Shown: positions 26,158 to 35,018 of the stretch, piece after piece
Position numbering within the stretch: the first letter of the stretch is position 1
How the letters are laid out: each line of letters starts with the position of its first letter
DNA from: Mucilaginibacter xinganensis
Lineage (GTDB): Bacteria; Bacteroidota; Bacteroidia; Sphingobacteriales; Sphingobacteriaceae
Reading direction: 5' to 3'
Length of the DNA stretch: 64,000 nt
Assembly: GCA_026225055.1 (NCBI GenBank)
Contig: JAMFSA010000188.1
Coordinates: 1-64,000, forward strand
The notes under the pieces: generated by a model
Seen by the model: the letters and a program-made list of their open reading frames with translations, nothing else
Databases searched by the model: none
What the model was told of the DNA's origin: nothing
Translations under genes and position numbers: made by a program

Positions 26158-26745
26158 CTACTTTTTACCTTTCAGTATATGGTTTTGCATCCGGCTGAAA
26201 AACTCAGGCGTAACACCAATATATGCGGCAATTTGTTTTTTTGGTAACGTATTGATAAGGGTAGGGTATCGCCTGCAGAAATTATTGTAACGTTCTTCGG
26301 CAGTCAGACTTAAATTATCAATAAGCCTTTGCTGGTACGATACCAAAGAGTTTTCGGTAATGATGCGAAAAAAGCGTTCAAACTGTGGGATCTCCAGGTA
26401 AAGTTTTTCCTGCCGGGATTTGGAGAGCAACAAAACTTCCGTTTCTTCCAATGTCTCAATGTTCAGTATACCCGGTTTTTGGGTAAGCAGGCTATACATA
26501 TCGGCAATCCACCAACCTACAGGGGCAAAATTAAGTACATGCTCAAATCCGTTCTGATCAACAGTAAAGCCGCGCAAACAGCCTTTAGTTACAAAGGTAG
26601 AATATTTGCATATCTCACCTTCTTCTAAAATAAATTGCTTCCGTTTATAAACTTTCGGCTGAAGGAGGGATATAAAATGTTCCTTCTCTTCAGCCGAAAG
26701 CTGTATATGGCGGGTAATACTATCAATAATAAGATTGGTCGACAT
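26158..26745 (-). CDS. Crp/Fnr family transcriptional regulator
   Basis: 195 residues from ATG 26745; a GTG at 26769 would add 8 residues. The N-terminal cyclic-nucleotide-binding fold (ISLLQPKVYKRKQFILEEGEICKYSTFVTKGCLRGF) is followed by a helical linker and a compact C-terminal HTH (KQIAAYIGVTPEFFSRMQNHIL), typical of the short Bacteroidota Crp-like proteins. The residues that bind cAMP in E. coli CRP are not obvious. It sits between two transcription units that share an 18-bp upstream motif, which makes it a candidate regulator of both. Confidence 0.9.
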   Translation of the reverse strand: MSTNLIIDSITRHIQLSAEEKEHFISLLQPKVYKRKQFILEEGEICKYSTFVTKGCLRGFTVDQNGFEHVLNFAPVGWWIADMYSLLTQKPGILNIETLEETEVLLLSKSRQEKLYLEIPQFERFFRIITENSLVSYQQRLIDNLSLTAEERYNNFCRRYPTLINTLPKKQIAAYIGVTPEFFSRMQNHILKGKK

Positions 26746-26786
26746 TAAGTCGAAAGTACGGCTTTGCACCTAAAAATGCTAATCTA

Positions 26787-27071
26787 TCAGGCAACTACCC
26801 GGTTCCATTCCGGGTGGCGTTTTAAAAAATGCTGCACATAAGCACAAAGCGGCACCATTTTTAAATGATGATCCTCGATATATTGCAGTGCTTTCTCAAC
26901 CATTTCGGGTGCTACGCCTTTTCCTTCCAGTTCCTGCGGCACTTCGGTATGGACGAGGTAGATCTTATCACCTTTCAGCATATAATCAATAAACGACCTG
27001 TGGCCGTCAACAATCATTTCAAAATTGTGCTGCGCCTCGTTATTGGTAAGCGGAACTTCGGAGTAATTCAT
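26787..27071 (-). CDS. GNAT-fold N-acetyltransferase (YjdJ/GCN5-related small form)
   Basis: 94 residues. VDGHRSFIDYML, YLVHTEVPQELEGKGVAPEMVEKAL and CAYVQHFLKRHPEW match the short Acetyltransf_CG family (about 90-100 residues), which has a reduced GNAT acetyl-CoA-binding fold. Substrate unknown. It lies between the hydrolase (18 bases upstream) and the Crp/Fnr gene on the same strand, consistent with one operon. Confidence 0.9.
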   Translation of the reverse strand: MNYSEVPLTNNEAQHNFEMIVDGHRSFIDYMLKGDKIYLVHTEVPQELEGKGVAPEMVEKALQYIEDHHLKMVPLCAYVQHFLKRHPEWNRVVA

Positions 27072-27089
27072 AATAAATGCAATATACTG

Positions 27090-27716
27090 TTATTGGACAA
27101 ATATTAGCTGATTCGCCAGCTCAATTTCATCACCCGTAATAGTATGCGGGCGACCTTTGTAAACCTTAACAGTAACATCGGCATTTAAGTTTTTTAATAT
27201 TGCCGCGCTTTCTTCCACACGGCTTAATGGCACATGCGGGTCAGGATCGCCGGTGGTAATTAATGCTGGTGTGTTATTAAAGTCACCTGCGTAGTTTATA
27301 GTTGCAAGTTCTTTGCCGATCAAGCCGCCGGTAAAGGCGATTACACCACCAAAGCGTTTGGCATTACGTGCTACATACTCCAAAGTAAGACAAGCGCCCT
27401 GAGAAAAGCCTGCAAAATAAATATGTTCGGCAGGTATGCCTTTGGCAATAAGATCATCGACCAGTTCGCCAATAATTTGCAATGCTGAATCTAATGCAGG
27501 TTGATTTTGCGCAACAGGCATCATAAAACTATATGGATACCAGCTATGGTTTGATGCCTGCGGGGCAATAATGGCTAAATTCTCTATATTAAATTCACCC
27601 GCCAGCGAAATGATATTTTCTGCAGTGCCGCCGCGACCATGCAGCATAACTAACGCCCCTTTGGCTTTATCCAAAGGGGTTCCGGCTGTTATAATTTGTT
27701 TTTGATGTGTGTACAT
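27090..27716 (-). CDS. Alpha/beta hydrolase (phospholipase/carboxylesterase family, MhqD-like)
   Basis: 208 residues with an intact catalytic triad: nucleophile Ser in GFSQGACL, Asp in TTGDPDPHVPL, His in KGRPHTI. The N-terminal GALVMLHGRGGTAENI provides the oxyanion hole. The family includes dienelactone-hydrolase-like carboxylesterases such as Bacillus MhqD, which is encoded beside the ring-cleaving dioxygenases MhqA/MhqO. The same pairing occurs here: it begins 2 bases after the VOC dioxygenase stop. A role in quinone or aldehyde detoxification is inferred from that context. Confidence 0.9.
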   Translation of the reverse strand: MYTHQKQIITAGTPLDKAKGALVMLHGRGGTAENIISLAGEFNIENLAIIAPQASNHSWYPYSFMMPVAQNQPALDSALQIIGELVDDLIAKGIPAEHIYFAGFSQGACLTLEYVARNAKRFGGVIAFTGGLIGKELATINYAGDFNNTPALITTGDPDPHVPLSRVEESAAILKNLNADVTVKVYKGRPHTITGDEIELANQLIFVQ

Positions 27717-27718
27717 GA

Positions 27719-28654
27719 TTATGATAAAGTTGGAAGGTTTTGTTCTATCTGGCTGCGCTGACTTTCGTACTGGGCAGGCAGCATTAAGTGTGTGCCTAAC
27801 TCTTCAACCGGTTCATCAACAGCAAAGCCTGGGTTATCAGTTGCTATCTCAAACAAAACGCCTCCCGGTTCGCGGAAATAGAGTGAGTAGAAATAGTTAC
27901 GGTCGATCTTTTCAGTAATATGCAAGCCGAGTTTCGCTATTTTATCACGATATTCCATCAGGATCTTTTCATCCCTTACACGGAAAGCCACATGGTGAAC
28001 TGATCCGCCTGCAACATGCCCTGCAACTTCACCTGCAACTTCAACCAGGTCAACAATATTTGCATTATCAACCGCATCAGTTATAAAACGGTACCTGTTT
28101 ACGTGCTCCTCCAATAACCTGTAACCAAATACGCCTGTTAAAATATCGGCTGTTGGCTGCATTTTATTGGTGGTGATGGTGATATTATGAAAACCTTTGA
28201 TAGCATTTTCAGCAGTTATTTCATCAGTTTCCCACGGTGTGCGTGTATCCGCGTTTTTAGCTACGGTCAATTCCAGCTTTAATCCATCCGGATCAAGCAA
28301 GGTAAGGTACTGTTCTCCAAACTTTTCGGCTACCTTGTTATGGATCACGTTGCGATCTTCCAAACGTTTCAACCAAAAATCCAAACTGCCTTGTGGTACT
28401 GAATAGCCTATTTCAGTGGCCTGGCGTGCACCACGACGGCCTGCGGTAATACCTTCCCATGGGAAGAATGTTAAAATCGTGCCCGGTGAACCAACTTTAT
28501 CGCCATAATAAAGGTGGTAAGTATTTGGATCGTCGAAATTAACGGTCTTTTTAACCAGGTGTAAACCCAGTGTTTTGGTATAAAAGTCGAGGTTGCGTTT
28601 TGCGTTACCGGCTATCGCGGTAATATGATGAATGCCTTCTATTTGATTTTCCAT
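27719..28654 (-). CDS. Ring-cleaving dioxygenase of the VOC superfamily (MhqO/MhqA-like)
   Basis: 311 residues from ATG 28654 (GIHHITAIAG directly after MENQIE); the frame could extend to a TTG at 28681 but that overlaps the -7 element. Two tandem VOC modules: residues about 5-130 (GIHHITAIAGNAKRNLDFYTKTLGLHLVKKTVNFDDP) and about 150-300 (FHNITITTNKMQ, HHVAFRVRDEK, FREPGGVLFEIATDNPGF), with metal ligands His and Glu in the expected places. In Bacillus the related MhqA/MhqO proteins protect against hydroquinones. First gene of a minus-strand operon with the hydrolase, GNAT and Crp/Fnr genes. Confidence 0.92.
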   Translation of the reverse strand: MENQIEGIHHITAIAGNAKRNLDFYTKTLGLHLVKKTVNFDDPNTYHLYYGDKVGSPGTILTFFPWEGITAGRRGARQATEIGYSVPQGSLDFWLKRLEDRNVIHNKVAEKFGEQYLTLLDPDGLKLELTVAKNADTRTPWETDEITAENAIKGFHNITITTNKMQPTADILTGVFGYRLLEEHVNRYRFITDAVDNANIVDLVEVAGEVAGHVAGGSVHHVAFRVRDEKILMEYRDKIAKLGLHITEKIDRNYFYSLYFREPGGVLFEIATDNPGFAVDEPVEELGTHLMLPAQYESQRSQIEQNLPTLS

Positions 28655-28678
28655 TGTTTTAAAATTGATTTGTTGATA

Positions 28679-28729
28679 CAAATTTACTGCACAAATCAGG
28701 CAATAGACTTGATGTAGGATAAGAAATGA
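28679..28729 (-). promoter_or_regulatory. Dioxygenase-operon promoter with shared 18-bp operator
   Basis: On the minus strand: the motif at 28712-28729 (plus-strand ATGTAGGATAAGAAATGA), 25 bases, then TAAATTTG (28679-28686) and 24 bases to ATG 28654. Identical motif and identical spacing to the pirin promoter at 26085-26135; neither has a -33 TTG at the 19-base position. Confidence 0.68.
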
Positions 28730-28924
28730 GATGTGCTGTTATTTTATGGATGATTATCATTTAAGCACTACTCATACAGGGGCGCAACAGTTTTACCCCT
28801 TCATTTACACTACTTGTAACCAAATAAAGTTTTACCACAACCCAATTTTGTGAAATAACCTATAAGAAAGAATTGCGCTTTTGTATTATCTGCCTAATAA
28901 TCAGCCGAAATACAATTTTGTATT
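28730..28924. other. Upstream part of the 476-base gap before susC, no gene seen
   Basis: The gap between the dioxygenase start (28654) and susC (29131) holds the minus-strand promoter at 28679-28729 and the susC operator-promoter at 28925-28982. In this middle part no convincing small frame, RNA or repeat was found. A lone AGTAGTG half-site on the minus strand at about 28766 has no partner. Confidence 0.5.
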
Positions 28925-28982
28925 GGTAGTGCAATTGTAGTGCCGTCAAAATCTCCTTTAAGAAAACGTGAAACTAGCTTTG
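28925..28982 (+). promoter_or_regulatory. susC promoter with TAGTG direct-repeat operator
   Basis: TAGTG at 28927-28931 and 28938-28942 (11-bp period, spacer CAATTG), then the -7 element TAGCTTTG at 28975-28982, which begins 33 bases after the second half-site. The same module occurs before four other units in this region. The 5' leader to the susC ATG is about 145 bases. Confidence 0.75.
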
Positions 28983-29130
28983 TGATAAGGCAGATCAAAC
29001 CTTCTATTCTGATCCGCTGATGCTAACCAGCCATTAAACTAACCATCTTTTACTCATTACTAAAATTTACTATGCAAAGCTCAGTATTAACTCATTAACT
29101 AAATTTCTAAAACCTACTAAAAAAAGAAAA

Positions 29131-32100
29131 ATGAAAAAACTATTACCACTAATTTTATTAATTCCATGTATTCAGGTTAGGGCGAGTTCGCTCTACAAGG
29201 AGCATATGGTAATTAATACAGGCTTGCATGTGAGCCAAAGCCTGCACACCAAAACCCTGCTTAATGTTTCAACCATTAAGGGTACGGTGAAGGATGCAAC
29301 CGGACAAACACTACCCGGTGTATCAGTAAGTATAAAAGGTACAAGTATTGGTACTCAAACTGATGCGAACGGACAATTCACCATATCGGCCAAAGTAGGA
29401 GATGTACTGGTATTTACCTCTATTGGTTACGCGAAAAAGGAAGTGACCATAGTAAATATCAATGCCTTGTTTGTTGAACTTGGCACTGATGCCAGGAACC
29501 TTAACGAGGTTGTTGTAACGGCCCTGGGTGTAAAAAGGTCTGAAAAATCATTGACCTACTCAACACAACAGGTTGCAGGTTCTGAACTTACCAATGTAAA
29601 AACCGATAACCTGGTAAACGCCCTGAGCGGTAAGGTTGCGGGTGTTACCATTACACCAAGTGCTTCAGGTATCGGTGGATCCTCAAAAGTATTACTGCGT
29701 GGTAACCGTTCACTTGATGGGAATAACCAGCCACTGTATGTGATTGATGGTGTGCCGATCTCTAATGGGGGTAACAATTTTGGTCAGCCGGGTGATGCTT
29801 ATGGTGGCAACCCTGAAGGTGGCGACGGTATAGGCAATTTAAACCCGGATGATATTGAAAGTATGACCGTGTTAAAAGGCGGTCCGGCTGCCGCGTTGTA
29901 TGGCAGTGGTGCTGCAAACGGTGTAATCGTTATTGTAACTAAAAAAGGGAAAGCCGGTAAAACAACCATTAATTTTTCATCATCTGCATCTTTTGATCAT
30001 AAAGCCTATGAACCTGCTTTTCAAAGCAGATATGGGCAAACATCAGCGGGCGCTACAACCAGTTTTGGGCCGGCTATATCAAGCGCGCCTGATAACCTGA
30101 GTCAGTTTTTCCAAACTGGGAATAACTATACCAATTCTTTAAGTTTAGCAGGTGGATCTGATATAGCGCAAACTTATTTCTCCTATACAAACACAACTTC
30201 AAGAGGTATAGAACCGGGCAATAAGCTTGGCAGGAATAATTTTGATTTGCATGAAACAGCTAAGTTTTTAAACAATAAATTAACTGTTGACGGGAACGTA
30301 AACTACATTACACAAACTCTTGATAACAGCCCTGCATTGGGTTATTATTCAAACCCATTAACAGGTTTATATTTATTCCCCCGTGGTCAAAACATAGCGC
30401 CGTATAAAAACTTCGAAGGCCCAAATGGTACTAATGGCGTGCCTACTGAAAACTGGCCCTTCCAGGAAGATATCCAGCAAAATCCATGGTGGATCATTAA
30501 CAGGAATACTAATGAGGCTACCCGTAACCGCATATTATTGAACGGAAGTGTTAAATATGAAATTACCAGTTGGTTAAGTGTACAGGCAAGGGGAAGTTTG
30601 GATCGTACTAATGACGTTGGTGATCAGAAATATTGGGCAGGTACGCTTGCACCACTTGCCGCACCGAACGGTAATGGTAGCTGGAATGGTTTTAACTCAA
30701 CCAACTCGCAGCGATATGCTGACGCGATAGTAAACTTTAATGTACCATTAAAATCAAAGGACTTTAAAATAGATGGTTTATTAGGCGCGAGTATCACTGA
30801 TAATACCGGAACAGGTTTATCTTTTGGCCCTGGCCCACAAGCTCCAACACTGTTTGGTTTGTTTATTCCCAATCTGTTTACCCTGCAGAATATAGAAGTT
30901 GCACCAGCGGGTTCTAATAATCCTTACGGCAGCAACGTTAGTGGCGGCACAACTTATGAAGATCAGACCCAGGCAGTTTTCGGAAGCGCTAACTTATCCT
31001 TCAAAGACTGGGCATATTTGTCGGTAACCGATAGGGTGGACTGGTCATCAACCTTAGCATTTACACCAACTTATCATTACAGTTATCCTTCAGTTGGTTT
31101 GTCGTTTATTTTAAACCAGATGTTTATCTTACCACAGGCTATTACTTACGCCAAGGTAAGGGGTGATTATGCATCGGTAGGTAACTCGCCGGGGGCATAC
31201 CAAACCAATCCCGTAAACTATCCTAATGCCAATACGGTTACCTTTAACTCAACTGCGCCATACCCAACCCTTAAACCGGAGATCACAAAAACCTATGAAG
31301 GTGGTGCTGATCTGCGCTTTTTGAGTGACAAATTAAGCTTCAGCTTTACTTTATATAAAACCAATACCATTAACCAAACCATCGGTTTTTCTCCGCTGGC
31401 TACTTCTGGCTATGGCTCGGGTAATATCAATGCTGCCAATATTCAAAATAAAGGTATTGAGATCACGGTGGGATATAACATGGTTCAAAGCAAGCAATTC
31501 AGCTGGAATTCACAGGTTAACTTCTCACGTAACATCAATAAAGTGCTGGATGTAGCTTCAAAGATCGGTATCGATAGTATAGAGCTTACCAATAGCAGCA
31601 GCTATGTTTCCGAAGTTAAAAAGGGTGGTTCTTATGGCGATATATATGGTCAGACCTTGTTGAAAAATAGTTCAGGCCAATTATTGCTTGAGGCTGATGG
31701 AACGCCGCAAAAAGGTGATTTTGTTAAGATCGCTAATCCTGAACCAAGATTCCAGTTGGGTTGGAATAATAGCTTCAACTATCAGCATTTCTCATTGAAT
31801 TTCCTGGTTGATGGTAAATTTGGCGGACAGGTAGTGTCTGTAATGCAATCTATATTGGATTCATACGGTGTATCAAAAGCTTATGGCGACGCACGTGCAG
31901 CCGGTGGTGTAAAAGTAAACGGTGTTGGTCCTGATGGCAAGGCTATAACTACTGTTGATGCAGAAACCTGGTACACTGCTATAGGTGGCCGTAACGCTGC
32001 ATTAGGTGAGTATGTATATAGTGCTACCACAGTTCGCTTACGCGAAATGGCGTTTGGCTACACACTGCCGGTAAATAAAAGTGTATTCAAAAGCTTTAAA

Positions 32101-32256
32101 TTATCATTAACAGGCCGTAATCTGATCTACTTCTATAGAAAAGCACCGTTCGACCCGGAGATCACTTCATCTACAGGTAATGGCTTAGGCGGTGTGGATA
32201 TATTTAATCAGCCTGCCTTACGCAGCTACGGCTTAAAACTGGATGTTACTTTATAA
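29131..32256 (+). CDS. SusC/RagA family TonB-linked outer-membrane protein
   Basis: 1041 residues. Signal peptide (1-18), then the carboxypeptidase-regulatory-like domain (about 48-125: IKGTVKDATGQTLPGVSVSIKG), then the TonB plug (VVVTALGVKRSEKSLTYS, GKVAGVTI, RGNRSLDGNNQPLYVIDGVPI, DIESMTVLKGGPAAALYGSGAANGVI) and a C-terminal beta-barrel ending RSYGLKLDVTL with the usual terminal aromatic/hydrophobic pattern. It imports oligosaccharides with the SusD lipoprotein encoded 21 bases downstream. Its promoter carries the TAGTG operator shared with the PTS and GH9 units, which ties it to that pathway. Confidence 0.97.
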   Translation: MKKLLPLILLIPCIQVRASSLYKEHMVINTGLHVSQSLHTKTLLNVSTIKGTVKDATGQTLPGVSVSIKGTSIGTQTDANGQFTISAKVGDVLVFTSIGYAKKEVTIVNINALFVELGTDARNLNEVVVTALGVKRSEKSLTYSTQQVAGSELTNVKTDNLVNALSGKVAGVTITPSASGIGGSSKVLLRGNRSLDGNNQPLYVIDGVPISNGGNNFGQPGDAYGGNPEGGDGIGNLNPDDIESMTVLKGGPAAALYGSGAANGVIVIVTKKGKAGKTTINFSSSASFDHKAYEPAFQSRYGQTSAGATTSFGPAISSAPDNLSQFFQTGNNYTNSLSLAGGSDIAQTYFSYTNTTSRGIEPGNKLGRNNFDLHETAKFLNNKLTVDGNVNYITQTLDNSPALGYYSNPLTGLYLFPRGQNIAPYKNFEGPNGTNGVPTENWPFQEDIQQNPWWIINRNTNEATRNRILLNGSVKYEITSWLSVQARGSLDRTNDVGDQKYWAGTLAPLAAPNGNGSWNGFNSTNSQRYADAIVNFNVPLKSKDFKIDGLLGASITDNTGTGLSFGPGPQAPTLFGLFIPNLFTLQNIEVAPAGSNNPYGSNVSGGTTYEDQTQAVFGSANLSFKDWAYLSVTDRVDWSSTLAFTPTYHYSYPSVGLSFILNQMFILPQAITYAKVRGDYASVGNSPGAYQTNPVNYPNANTVTFNSTAPYPTLKPEITKTYEGGADLRFLSDKLSFSFTLYKTNTINQTIGFSPLATSGYGSGNINAANIQNKGIEITVGYNMVQSKQFSWNSQVNFSRNINKVLDVASKIGIDSIELTNSSSYVSEVKKGGSYGDIYGQTLLKNSSGQLLLEADGTPQKGDFVKIANPEPRFQLGWNNSFNYQHFSLNFLVDGKFGGQVVSVMQSILDSYGVSKAYGDARAAGGVKVNGVGPDGKAITTVDAETWYTAIGGRNAALGEYVYSATTVRLREMAFGYTLPVNKSVFKSFKLSLTGRNLIYFYRKAPFDPEITSSTGNGLGGVDIFNQPALRSYGLKLDVTL

Positions 32257-32277
32257 GCATTTTAAAAATCAGCAATA

Positions 32278-33906
32278 ATGGAAACGATATATAGATCAAT
32301 AAAACATAAAAAGAGCAGCTATTATTTAGCAGCCCTGTGTACAATAGTATTAGGATTGACCAGTTGTACCAAAAACTTTCAAAAATACAATACAGACCCA
32401 TCAGGCATAGCCAATAAAGATGTACAGATAGCCTCGGTTTTTATACCATTTGAGCAGGAAATCATGTATTCGGCAGATGACGGCTACCAGGTAGGGCAGA
32501 ACCTGAATGCGGATATTTATGCAGGATATTCATGTCCTCCGCAATTTTTCGGCACCACATTAAATAACATGAACTATGTTTTTGTAGATAACTGGAACCA
32601 GGAAGCATTTAATAGTATATACACCAATTTACTTGGCCCGATTAAAAATAAACTGGCTGCAACCGGTGTAAAAACCACCCTGCCTGATTTTTGGGCAGTT
32701 GCATTAATTGTACAGGTTGAAGCTATTGACAGGATAACCGATAAATTTGGCCCTGTGCCCTACAGCGCGATTGGTAAATCGTTAGTAACTACGCCTTATG
32801 ATACGCAGCAAAGTATCTATCAGCAAATGTTCGCGCAATTAGATACTGCTACATCAAGCTTAAATGCTTTTATAACTGCAAATCCTGGTGCAACCCCATT
32901 TGTAAACTCTGATGTGGTATACGCTGGCGATTATACCAAATGGTTGAAATTCGCCAACTCATTACGACTTCGTTTAGCCATGCACCTTACAAAAATCGAT
33001 TTGGTAACAGCACAAAAGCAAGCTGAAATTGCTTTAGCTGCACCAGGGGGCTTATTGTCAGATCCATCGGATAACGCGGCGATTGCCGTAGCTGGGCAGA
33101 ATGACTACTGGCAAATTACAGCAAGTTATACTGATAACTCTATGAATGCTTCTATCGGTACTTACATGGTAGGCCTAAAAGATCCACGTTTGCCTGTTTA
33201 CTTTACCCCAGTTGATATTACACAGGGTCCGCTTCCGGCTCAGTATGCCGGGAAATATGTTGGTATCCGTTTAGGTACTAACGTGCACTCAAAACCGCTA
33301 TACTCTGGGTTCTCTGTGTATAATTACAATACCACCTTTTTAGTAACATCAAAAGAAACTGTTATGACTGCCGCTGAAGTTTACTTCCTGAAAGCCGAAG
33401 CAGCATTAAGAGGCTGGACAGGCGCAGGAGATGCCCAAACAGACTACGAAGCTGGTATAAACAGTTCAATGTCCCAATATGGCGTGAGCAGCGGTGCAGC
33501 GGCTTATATAGCAGATGGTACAAGCAAGCAAACGGATTATGTTGACCCACAAAATGCAGCTGATAACATAGCGGCGCTTTCAACTATCACCGTTAAGTGG
33601 GACCCATCTGCAACAAATGAAGTGAAGTTGGAACGGATCATCACCCAAAAATGGCTGGCTATGTTCCCTGAAGGGCAGGAGGCCTGGACAGAGTTCCGCC
33701 GTACAGGGTATCCTAAAATATTCCCGGTTGTGAACAATCAAAGCGGTGGTGCTATCAGCACCCAAATACAGGTAAGGCGTTTATCTTATCCGGTAAGTGA
33801 GTATTCAACCAACGGGCCTGCTGTAAAAGCCGGTGTAGCCCTTTTAGGCGGCCCGGATAACGGAGGTACACGTTTATGGTGGGATGTAAATAAAGGTAAT
33901 TTTTAA
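32278..33906 (+). CDS. SusD/RagB family nutrient-binding lipoprotein
   Basis: 542 residues. A lipoprotein signal peptide ends LGLTSC, giving a lipidated Cys, and NTDPSG follows as in SusD-like proteins. Tetratricopeptide-like helices are visible (VALIVQVEAIDRITDKFGPVPYS, KFANSLRLRLAMHL), and the C-terminal half has EVYFLKAEAALRGWTG and IITQKWLAMFPEGQEAWTEFRRTGYP. It binds glycan at the cell surface and forms a lid on SusC. No SusE/F-like gene follows; a bidirectional terminator closes the unit. Confidence 0.96.
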   Translation: METIYRSIKHKKSSYYLAALCTIVLGLTSCTKNFQKYNTDPSGIANKDVQIASVFIPFEQEIMYSADDGYQVGQNLNADIYAGYSCPPQFFGTTLNNMNYVFVDNWNQEAFNSIYTNLLGPIKNKLAATGVKTTLPDFWAVALIVQVEAIDRITDKFGPVPYSAIGKSLVTTPYDTQQSIYQQMFAQLDTATSSLNAFITANPGATPFVNSDVVYAGDYTKWLKFANSLRLRLAMHLTKIDLVTAQKQAEIALAAPGGLLSDPSDNAAIAVAGQNDYWQITASYTDNSMNASIGTYMVGLKDPRLPVYFTPVDITQGPLPAQYAGKYVGIRLGTNVHSKPLYSGFSVYNYNTTFLVTSKETVMTAAEVYFLKAEAALRGWTGAGDAQTDYEAGINSSMSQYGVSSGAAAYIADGTSKQTDYVDPQNAADNIAALSTITVKWDPSATNEVKLERIITQKWLAMFPEGQEAWTEFRRTGYPKIFPVVNNQSGGAISTQIQVRRLSYPVSEYSTNGPAVKAGVALLGGPDNGGTRLWWDVNKGNF

Positions 33907-33925
33907 AACCTGAACATTATCCAAA

Positions 33926-33965
33926 AAGAAAGCCGTTTCATGATAAATGAAACGGCTTCTTCGTT
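33926..33965. terminator. Bidirectional terminator between susD and nagB
   Basis: An 11-bp perfect stem (33931-33941 with 33947-33957, AGCCGTTTCAT/ATGAAACGGCT) with loop GATAA. An A-run lies on the left side (33923-33930), giving U's for minus-strand transcripts. It separates the susCD unit from the end of the PTS-nagB operon. Confidence 0.85.
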
Positions 33966-33984
33966 TACTGTTAGCGCCAGAACT

Positions 33985-34743
33985 TTAGAAGTTAAAGTTA
34001 CGCTTTTTAGCATACTCAGCAATTTTTGAGCCTGCATCCGCATCAAGCAATATCTCGCAGTTGGGGTGTAACTGTACCACCGATGCTGGTATGTCTGTTG
34101 TTACCGGGCCAAGTATGGCTTGTTCAATAATATCAGCTTTGTGAGCGCCTTTGGCAATTAATATCAGCTTACGTGTATGCATTATATTTTTTACACCGCG
34201 GGTAAGTCCGCCTAATACCGTTTCGGGCGGTACCTGTGTCTCCCTGCGTACACGGGCTTCAAAATCAGGATCCATTGGTGATACCCATGTTTCGCTTTCA
34301 AACGGCGTACCGGGCTGGTTTATGCCTATATGCCCATTGCTGCCTATGCCCAGCATTTGCAGATCAGCACCGCCACGTTCGGCAAGTCGTTTTTCAAACA
34401 GGATAGATTCCGCTTCAAAATCATCAGAAAGGGTGGGAGGCATGATGAAATTTCCCTCAGGTATACCTAACGGGCCTGCTATCTGGTTCAATATCATGGT
34501 GTAGCAGCTGCCTGCATATTCTCTTGATAGGTTGGTAAGTTCATCTACGTTAAACAAAGTAATATCCCCTACATCAAACGGGTATTGCTTATAAATTTCA
34601 GATACCACGCGGTGCATGCCAATAGTGGTTTGCCCCGTTGAGAGGCCTATTACTGAATTACGTTTCTCCAGCATCTGAGCTATGATACGCCATGCCGCGG
34701 TTGTGTCAAATTCCTGTTCGCTTTTGGTTATAGTTATTTTCAT
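33985..34743 (-). CDS. nagB: Glucosamine-6-phosphate deaminase
   Basis: 252 residues. Converts glucosamine-6-phosphate to fructose-6-phosphate plus ammonia. Family motifs: GLSTGQT (phosphate loop), FNVDEL with the catalytic Asp, LGIGSNGHIGINQPG with the catalytic His, and the C-terminal VQLHPNCEILLDADAG. It is the last gene of the PTS operon, 8 bases after HPr, so glucosamine imported as its 6-phosphate would pass straight to glycolysis. No NagA deacetylase is in the window, which favours glucosamine over N-acetylglucosamine as the incoming sugar; nagA could be elsewhere. Confidence 0.93.
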   Translation of the reverse strand: MKITITKSEQEFDTTAAWRIIAQMLEKRNSVIGLSTGQTTIGMHRVVSEIYKQYPFDVGDITLFNVDELTNLSREYAGSCYTMILNQIAGPLGIPEGNFIMPPTLSDDFEAESILFEKRLAERGGADLQMLGIGSNGHIGINQPGTPFESETWVSPMDPDFEARVRRETQVPPETVLGGLTRGVKNIMHTRKLILIAKGAHKADIIEQAILGPVTTDIPASVVQLHPNCEILLDADAGSKIAEYAKKRNFNF

Positions 34744-34751
34744 TGTAAGTA

Positions 34752-35018
34752 TTATAAAGCTTTTAATTCTTCATTAAAAAAATGATCAAATGCTTCGGCT
34801 GCAATTGTCTCATCATCACCCTCGATCAAAATGGTTATGGTTTCACCACCTTTTATAGCCATTGAAAGGATATTCAGTATGCTGTTAAGCCGTACTATTT
34901 TATCGGTCTTTTTTATGCTGATAACTGATTTATAGCTTTTGGTAAGCCTGATTAATGTTGTTGCCGGCCGGGCATGGATGCCTTGTGCCGATGTAATTAT
35001 ATATTCCTTCGTAATCAT
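34752..35018 (-). CDS. ptsH: HPr family phosphocarrier protein
   Basis: 88 residues. It has the active-site His15 in GIHARPA and Ser46 in RLNSILNILSM, the position of the regulatory serine in Firmicutes HPr. It passes phosphate from EI to EIIA. It overlaps the EI stop in an ATGA and is followed by nagB. No HPr kinase is in the window, so a regulatory role of Ser46 is not shown. Confidence 0.94.
   Translation of the reverse strand: MITKEYIITSAQGIHARPATTLIRLTKSYKSVISIKKTDKIVRLNSILNILSMAIKGGETITILIEGDDETIAAEAFDHFFNEELKAL

Noticed and set aside
28755..28781. AGTAGTG on the minus strand (about 28766) as a further TAGTG operator
   Set aside because: The positions 11 bases away on either side do not match TAGTG and no TAnnTTTG occurs at the 33-base distance.
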